From: Methylothermaceae bacterium
Lineage (GTDB): Bacteria > Pseudomonadota > Gammaproteobacteria > Methylococcales > Methylothermaceae
DNA length: 64,000 nt
Assembly: GCA_026981855.1 (NCBI GenBank)
Contig: JALSIB010000014.1
Span: 1-64,000, forward strand
Direction of reading: 5' to 3'
Every line of letters starts with the position of its first letter. Position 1 is the first letter of the stretch. A program made the translations under genes and the position numbers. This document shows positions 61,074 to 64,000 of this stretch, one piece after another. Under the pieces are notes generated by a model that was not told the DNA's origin, made no database searches, and saw only the letters and a program-made list of their open reading frames with translations.

Positions 61074-61547
61074 ATGCTGTTACAAACCAATCAACCCGCT
61101 CCAGACTTCACCGTTCCCGACCAGGATGGCAATCCCATCAGTCTGTCGGATTTCCGTGGCGAAAAGAATGTCGTCTTGTACTTCTACCCAAAGGACGACA
61201 CCCCCGGCTGCACGATAGAAGCCAACGAATTCACCCAACTGGCCGGCGAATTCGCCAAGCATGACACCGTCGTGATCGGGGTCAGCAAAGACCCATGCGA
61301 CATGCACCGGGCGTTCATTGCCAAATATGGGCTGAAAATCCCTCTGCTGGCCGATACCGACGGCACCCTGTGTGAAAGATATGGCGTCTGGCAGGAAAAA
61401 GAAAAAGCCGGTGTCAAGAAAATGGGGATCGTTCGCTCTACCTTCCTCATCGACAAAAACGGCAATCTGGTTCATGTCGAATATGGCGTCAACCCGGAAG
61501 GACACGCCCAGGCCATGCTGGAAAAAGTCAGAAACCTGGCGAGCTGA
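61074..61547 (+). CDS. bcp: Thioredoxin-dependent peroxiredoxin, BCP/PrxQ type
   Basis: A 157-residue protein. Peroxidatic Cys46 lies in [13 protein letters not shown]. The E. coli resolving position five residues on is not a Cys; C75 in SKDPCDMH may resolve instead. It reduces hydroperoxides in the cytoplasm. It starts 25 nt behind rpiA and is probably co-transcribed. Confidence 0.96.
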   Translation: MLLQTNQPAPDFTVPDQDGNPISLSDFRGEKNVVLYFYPKDDTPGCTIEANEFTQLAGEFAKHDTVVIGVSKDPCDMHRAFIAKYGLKIPLLADTDGTLCERYGVWQEKEKAGVKKMGIVRSTFLIDKNGNLVHVEYGVNPEGHAQAMLEKVRNLAS

Positions 61548-61549
61548 CG

Positions 61550-61600
61550 AAAAAGAAAACGGGCGTATTGCCTGGCGGGATCGAGACGGCGATACGCCCG
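61550..61600 (-). terminator. Terminator of NUDIX gene
   Basis: CGGGCGTAT (61592-61600 complement) pairs with ATACGCCCG (61560-61568 complement) around a 23-nt loop that also has a small inner stem; TTTTCTTTTT follows on the minus strand. A second hairpin (GTTGAGaGGC/GCCTCAAC) lies at 61601-61620. Confidence 0.7.
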
Positions 61601-61690
61601 GTTGAGAGGCACCGCCTCAACATCCGGACAGCTTTGGGAATGACCGGGGAAAACAACCTTGGCCGCCGTTGTAACCTGATCCTCATTCAT

Positions 61691-62134
61691 TCATCCTGGC
61701 TCTGGATGGCTTGCGTACTCATGGGCCCAGTCGAGAATCACCTGAAGGCGGGGCACCAACAATTGGCGCGCTTGATGATAAGGCAACCAGCGAAATTCCT
61801 GATGTTCCGGACGCCCCAATTCCTTGCTGACGGGTAAGAAGACCTCCCCCTCGGGAGCTTCCGCCAGATAATACCTGGCCACTTTCCCTTTCCCATAGGG
61901 CGGGGTTTCCCGATAGATCTCTCCCCAGCGGAAGACAAGACGATCGAGCCCGGTCTCCTCCTCCACCTCGCGAAGCGCCGCCTGCAAGGGTTGTTCTCCC
62001 GCCTCCACCTGGCCTTTGGGGAAATCCCAGTAATTGTATGCCCGAAGCAGCAGATAATGCGGCTCACGGCGCAAGTACCGCACCAGAACCACACCCACAG
62101 AAAGCATTTCTTGCCGGACCGTGGATGTTTTCAT
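61691..62134 (-). CDS. NUDIX hydrolase, bis(5'-nucleosyl)tetraphosphatase-like
   Basis: A 147-residue protein. The Nudix box GQVEAGEQPLQAALREVEEETG is complete. The start MLSVGVVLVRYL and the tail RWLPYHQARQLLVPRLQVILDWA match the asymmetric Ap4A hydrolase branch. It may remove dinucleoside polyphosphates. Upstream of it on the same strand is rpoS with its own terminator. Confidence 0.88.
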   Translation of the reverse strand: MKTSTVRQEMLSVGVVLVRYLRREPHYLLLRAYNYWDFPKGQVEAGEQPLQAALREVEEETGLDRLVFRWGEIYRETPPYGKGKVARYYLAEAPEGEVFLPVSKELGRPEHQEFRWLPYHQARQLLVPRLQVILDWAHEYASHPEPG

Positions 62135-62235
62135 GATTTTATGATGCCTTGGCCGGACACCGTTGCCAAGTAATCGAAGCCCTACGGTCTCTTTCCTTAC
62201 CCCCCACCGCGAACATTCAGACAAATATTCATGGA

Positions 62236-62262
62236 CAAAAAAAACCCGCCGTTTGGGGCGGG
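62236..62262 (-). terminator. Terminator of rpoS
   Basis: On the minus strand CCCGCC-CCAAAC-GGCGGG is followed by TTTTTTTTG, 31 nt behind the rpoS stop. Confidence 0.9.
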
Positions 62263-62293
62263 TGGAAAACCATCATGAAACTTTGTCAACAAT

Positions 62294-63238
62294 TCAGTGA
62301 AAAATCGTCTCCATCGAGAAACCATCTTTCTCCAACATCTCGCGCAACTTTTTGACCGCCTCCATCTGGATTTGCCTGACACGTTCGCGGGTCACCTGGA
62401 GTTCTCGGGCAACTTCCTCAAGGGTGGAAATCTCATATCCCCACAAACCGTAACGACGCAGCAACACTTCGCGATGCTTTTCCGGCAACTTGCGCAACCA
62501 ACGGCTCATGTGTTTACGCACCGACTCATCCTGGATCTGTTCCTCGGGGCCCTCCACTGCTTCATCGGTCATCACATCCAACAGCGGCTTGTCCGATTCC
62601 TTGCCGTAGGGTACGTCCACAGATGTGGTACGCTCATTGAGCTTAAGCATCCGCTCCACATCCTTGACCGGTTTGTTCAGGTGCGCGGCGATGTCTTCCG
62701 GCGTGGGCTCACGGTCCATTCTTTGCGACAACTGCCTCATCGCCTTGAGATAGACGTTCATCTCTTTCACGATATGGATGGGCAAGCGTATGGTCCGGGT
62801 CTGATTCATCAAGGCCCGCTCGATGGTCTGACGGATCCACCATGTGGCGTAGGTAGAAAAACGAAACCCCCGTTCAGGCTCGAATTTCTCCACCGCCCGG
62901 ATCAACCCCAGATTGCCTTCCTCCACCAGATCCAACAAGGGCAGCCCCCGGTTCAGATACCGGCGCGCAATCTTCACCACCAGCCGCAAATTGCTTTCGA
63001 TCATCCGCTTGCGGGCCGCCTCGTCGCCCTGGCGCGCCAAGGTACCATAATATTTTTCCTCTTCGGCCGTCAGCAACTTGGATTGACTCAACTCGTTCAA
63101 ATAGATTTGTGTCGCGTCAAACTGGCTTTCCCCTTGTGAAGCCACGACCGGTTCGGCAAAAGCCTCGGCACTCCACTCAGCGAGTGTTTCGTTCACTGCT
63201 GCATTCCCCCCGACTCTGACCATCGTTTTCTGAACCAT
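62294..63238 (-). CDS. rpoS: RNA polymerase sigma factor RpoS
   Basis: A 314-residue group 2 sigma factor. Region 1.2 ([20 protein letters not shown]), region 2 ([55 protein letters not shown]), region 3 and region 4 ([22 protein letters not shown]) are complete. It directs stationary-phase and stress transcription. GGGAGG precedes the ATG by 6 nt. It follows nlpD, the usual source of its main promoter. Confidence 0.97.
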   Translation of the reverse strand: MVQKTMVRVGGNAAVNETLAEWSAEAFAEPVVASQGESQFDATQIYLNELSQSKLLTAEEEKYYGTLARQGDEAARKRMIESNLRLVVKIARRYLNRGLPLLDLVEEGNLGLIRAVEKFEPERGFRFSTYATWWIRQTIERALMNQTRTIRLPIHIVKEMNVYLKAMRQLSQRMDREPTPEDIAAHLNKPVKDVERMLKLNERTTSVDVPYGKESDKPLLDVMTDEAVEGPEEQIQDESVRKHMSRWLRKLPEKHREVLLRRYGLWGYEISTLEEVARELQVTRERVRQIQMEAVKKLREMLEKDGFSMETIFH

Positions 63239-63267
63239 CCCGCTCCTCCCGTCATGTCACTACTCAA

Positions 63268-64000
63268 TTAGCGCCCGGGTAAAAATCGCAAAGGATCGAC
63301 TGGATCCCCCTGCCGGCGTATCTCGAAATGAAGGATGGGACGACCGGCCGCCCTGCTCCCCAATTCAGAGATGATCTGCCCGCCTTTGACTTTTTGCCCT
63401 TCTTTAACCAAAAGCCGACGATTATTGCCATACGCCGACAGATAAGTTTCCCCGTGCTTGATGATAACCAGATTGCCGTAACCCACCAGACCACTGCCGC
63501 TGTATACCACTTTCCCGGCTGCCGCCGCTCTGACCTGTCTGCTTGTGGTCGCTGCAATGTCGATTCCTTTCTTACCTGTCTGGGTGAAATTCCTGACAAT
63601 CACCCCCTTTAACGGCCAGCGCCAAAAAATCTTTAAACTTTTTTTCGAATTTTTTTTTCTGGCGGAAGCAGAGCGCCGCTTCCTGGCCCGGGACGCCTGA
63701 ATCCGGCCTTTCTTTGCCGGCGGAGGTGTGAGGCGGAGAACCTGACCAACCCGGATGGTATAAGGCGGCCTGATATGATTCCAACGGGCGACTGTCCGGT
63801 AATCATGTCCGCTTCGTCGTGAAATCGCATACAACGTATCTCCTGGACGTACCCGGTAGAAGTCGCCATGGATCGGTGGAGAGGCGGGCCTGCGTGGAGG
63901 ATTCGAGTGACCACAGGAAGCGATGACGACTGCCGTCAAGGCGATCATCGCCAAATGGGCGAAAACCCGGCGGCGGCGTCCTTTATCGATGCCGATGTTG
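63268..64000 (-). CDS. nlpD: NlpD-like LysM/M23 lipoprotein, 5' end cut by window
   Basis: At least 228 residues are in view. A lipobox (VVIASC) is followed by a LysM domain (YRVRPGDTLYAISRRSG... VGQVLRLTP), a Lys/Arg/Ser-rich linker and an M23 domain (GIDIAATTSRQVRAAAAGKV, LVIIKHGETYLSAYG). As in E. coli NlpD the M23 zinc ligands are partly missing, so it probably activates amidases rather than cutting peptidoglycan. The frame stays open to the window edge and the arginines before the hydrophobic core look like the signal n-region, so the true start probably lies beyond 64000; TTG 63954 and ATG 63948 are internal alternatives. Confidence 0.9.
   Translation of the reverse strand, partial: NIGIDKGRRRRVFAHLAMIALTAVVIASCGHSNPPRRPASPPIHGDFYRVRPGDTLYAISRRSGHDYRTVARWNHIRPPYTIRVGQVLRLTPPPAKKGRIQASRARKRRSASARKKNSKKSLKIFWRWPLKGVIVRNFTQTGKKGIDIAATTSRQVRAAAAGKVVYSGSGLVGYGNLVIIKHGETYLSAYGNNRRLLVKEGQKVKGGQIISELGSRAAGRPILHFEIRRQGDPVDPLRFLPGR

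Overview
The window is 64 kb of a GC-rich gammaproteobacterial chromosome. The evidence is conserved gene order: rimP-nusA-infB-rbfA-truB-rpsO-pnp behind an initiator tRNA, nrdR-ribD-ribE-ribBA-ribH-nusB-thiL-pgpA, surE-pcm-yqaA and nlpD-rpoS. A ba3-type oxidase, a diheme cytochrome c, an exosortase-associated protein and a metal RND pump suggest an aerobic environmental species, possibly near the Methylococcales. No methane or sulfur oxidation genes are present, so the lineage stays open.

Layout. 1-2.07 kb: accessory, AT-rich zone with a seven-repeat CRISPR array lacking cas genes in view, three small genes and a VapC/PIN remnant. 2.07-6.1 kb: divergent adaptor and heavy-metal-type RND pump. 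6.2-9.8 kb: ba3 oxidase module (small membrane subunit, CuA subunit II, subunit I, diheme cytochrome c, TlpA-like thioredoxin). 9.8-16.3 kb (minus): envelope proteins (DUF748, TAXI binding protein, LssY_C lipoprotein) and a methyltransferase. 16.4-24.8 kb (minus): translation/transcription operon. 25-32.1 kb (minus): riboflavin/thiamine/NusB/PgpA operon and glyA. 32.2-33.9 kb: ettA. 33.9-35.9 kb (minus): yqaA, pcm, surE. 36-39 kb (plus): FAD oxidoreductase, MnmM/YtqB-like methyltransferase, L,D-transpeptidase. 39-42.7 kb (minus): TIGR04073 protein, sodB, YyaL-like protein. 43-47 kb: succinylase-branch DAP genes (dapC, dapD, dapE) around a plus-strand NlpC/P60 gene. 47-51.2 kb (minus): DUF3754, SCO, leuS. 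51.3-54.7 kb (plus): orphan ParA and an ABC importer. 54.7-57.7 kb: probable sigma-54 small RNA, queA, tRNA-Leu, phage antirepressor remnant, hicAB, tRNA-Glu, tRNA-Ala. 57.7-64 kb: gltX, hotdog protein, rpiA, bcp, NUDIX, rpoS, nlpD (cut by the window edge).

Most of the window is housekeeping. The observations most worth a second look are: (i) a well-formed sigma-54 promoter feeding a roughly 120-nt transcript that ends in an intrinsic terminator, between the ABC operon and queA; (ii) an unexplained hairpin series with terminator at 42.86-42.93 kb; (iii) a DAO-family FAD enzyme overlapping an MnmM-like methyltransferase, which could be a two-gene replacement for MnmC; (iv) the CRISPR array with its AT-rich small-gene neighbourhood; (v) a RibBA protein whose GTP cyclohydrolase II half has lost its zinc cysteines; and (vi) a DsbD-alpha-like domain fused to a YyaL-family protein.
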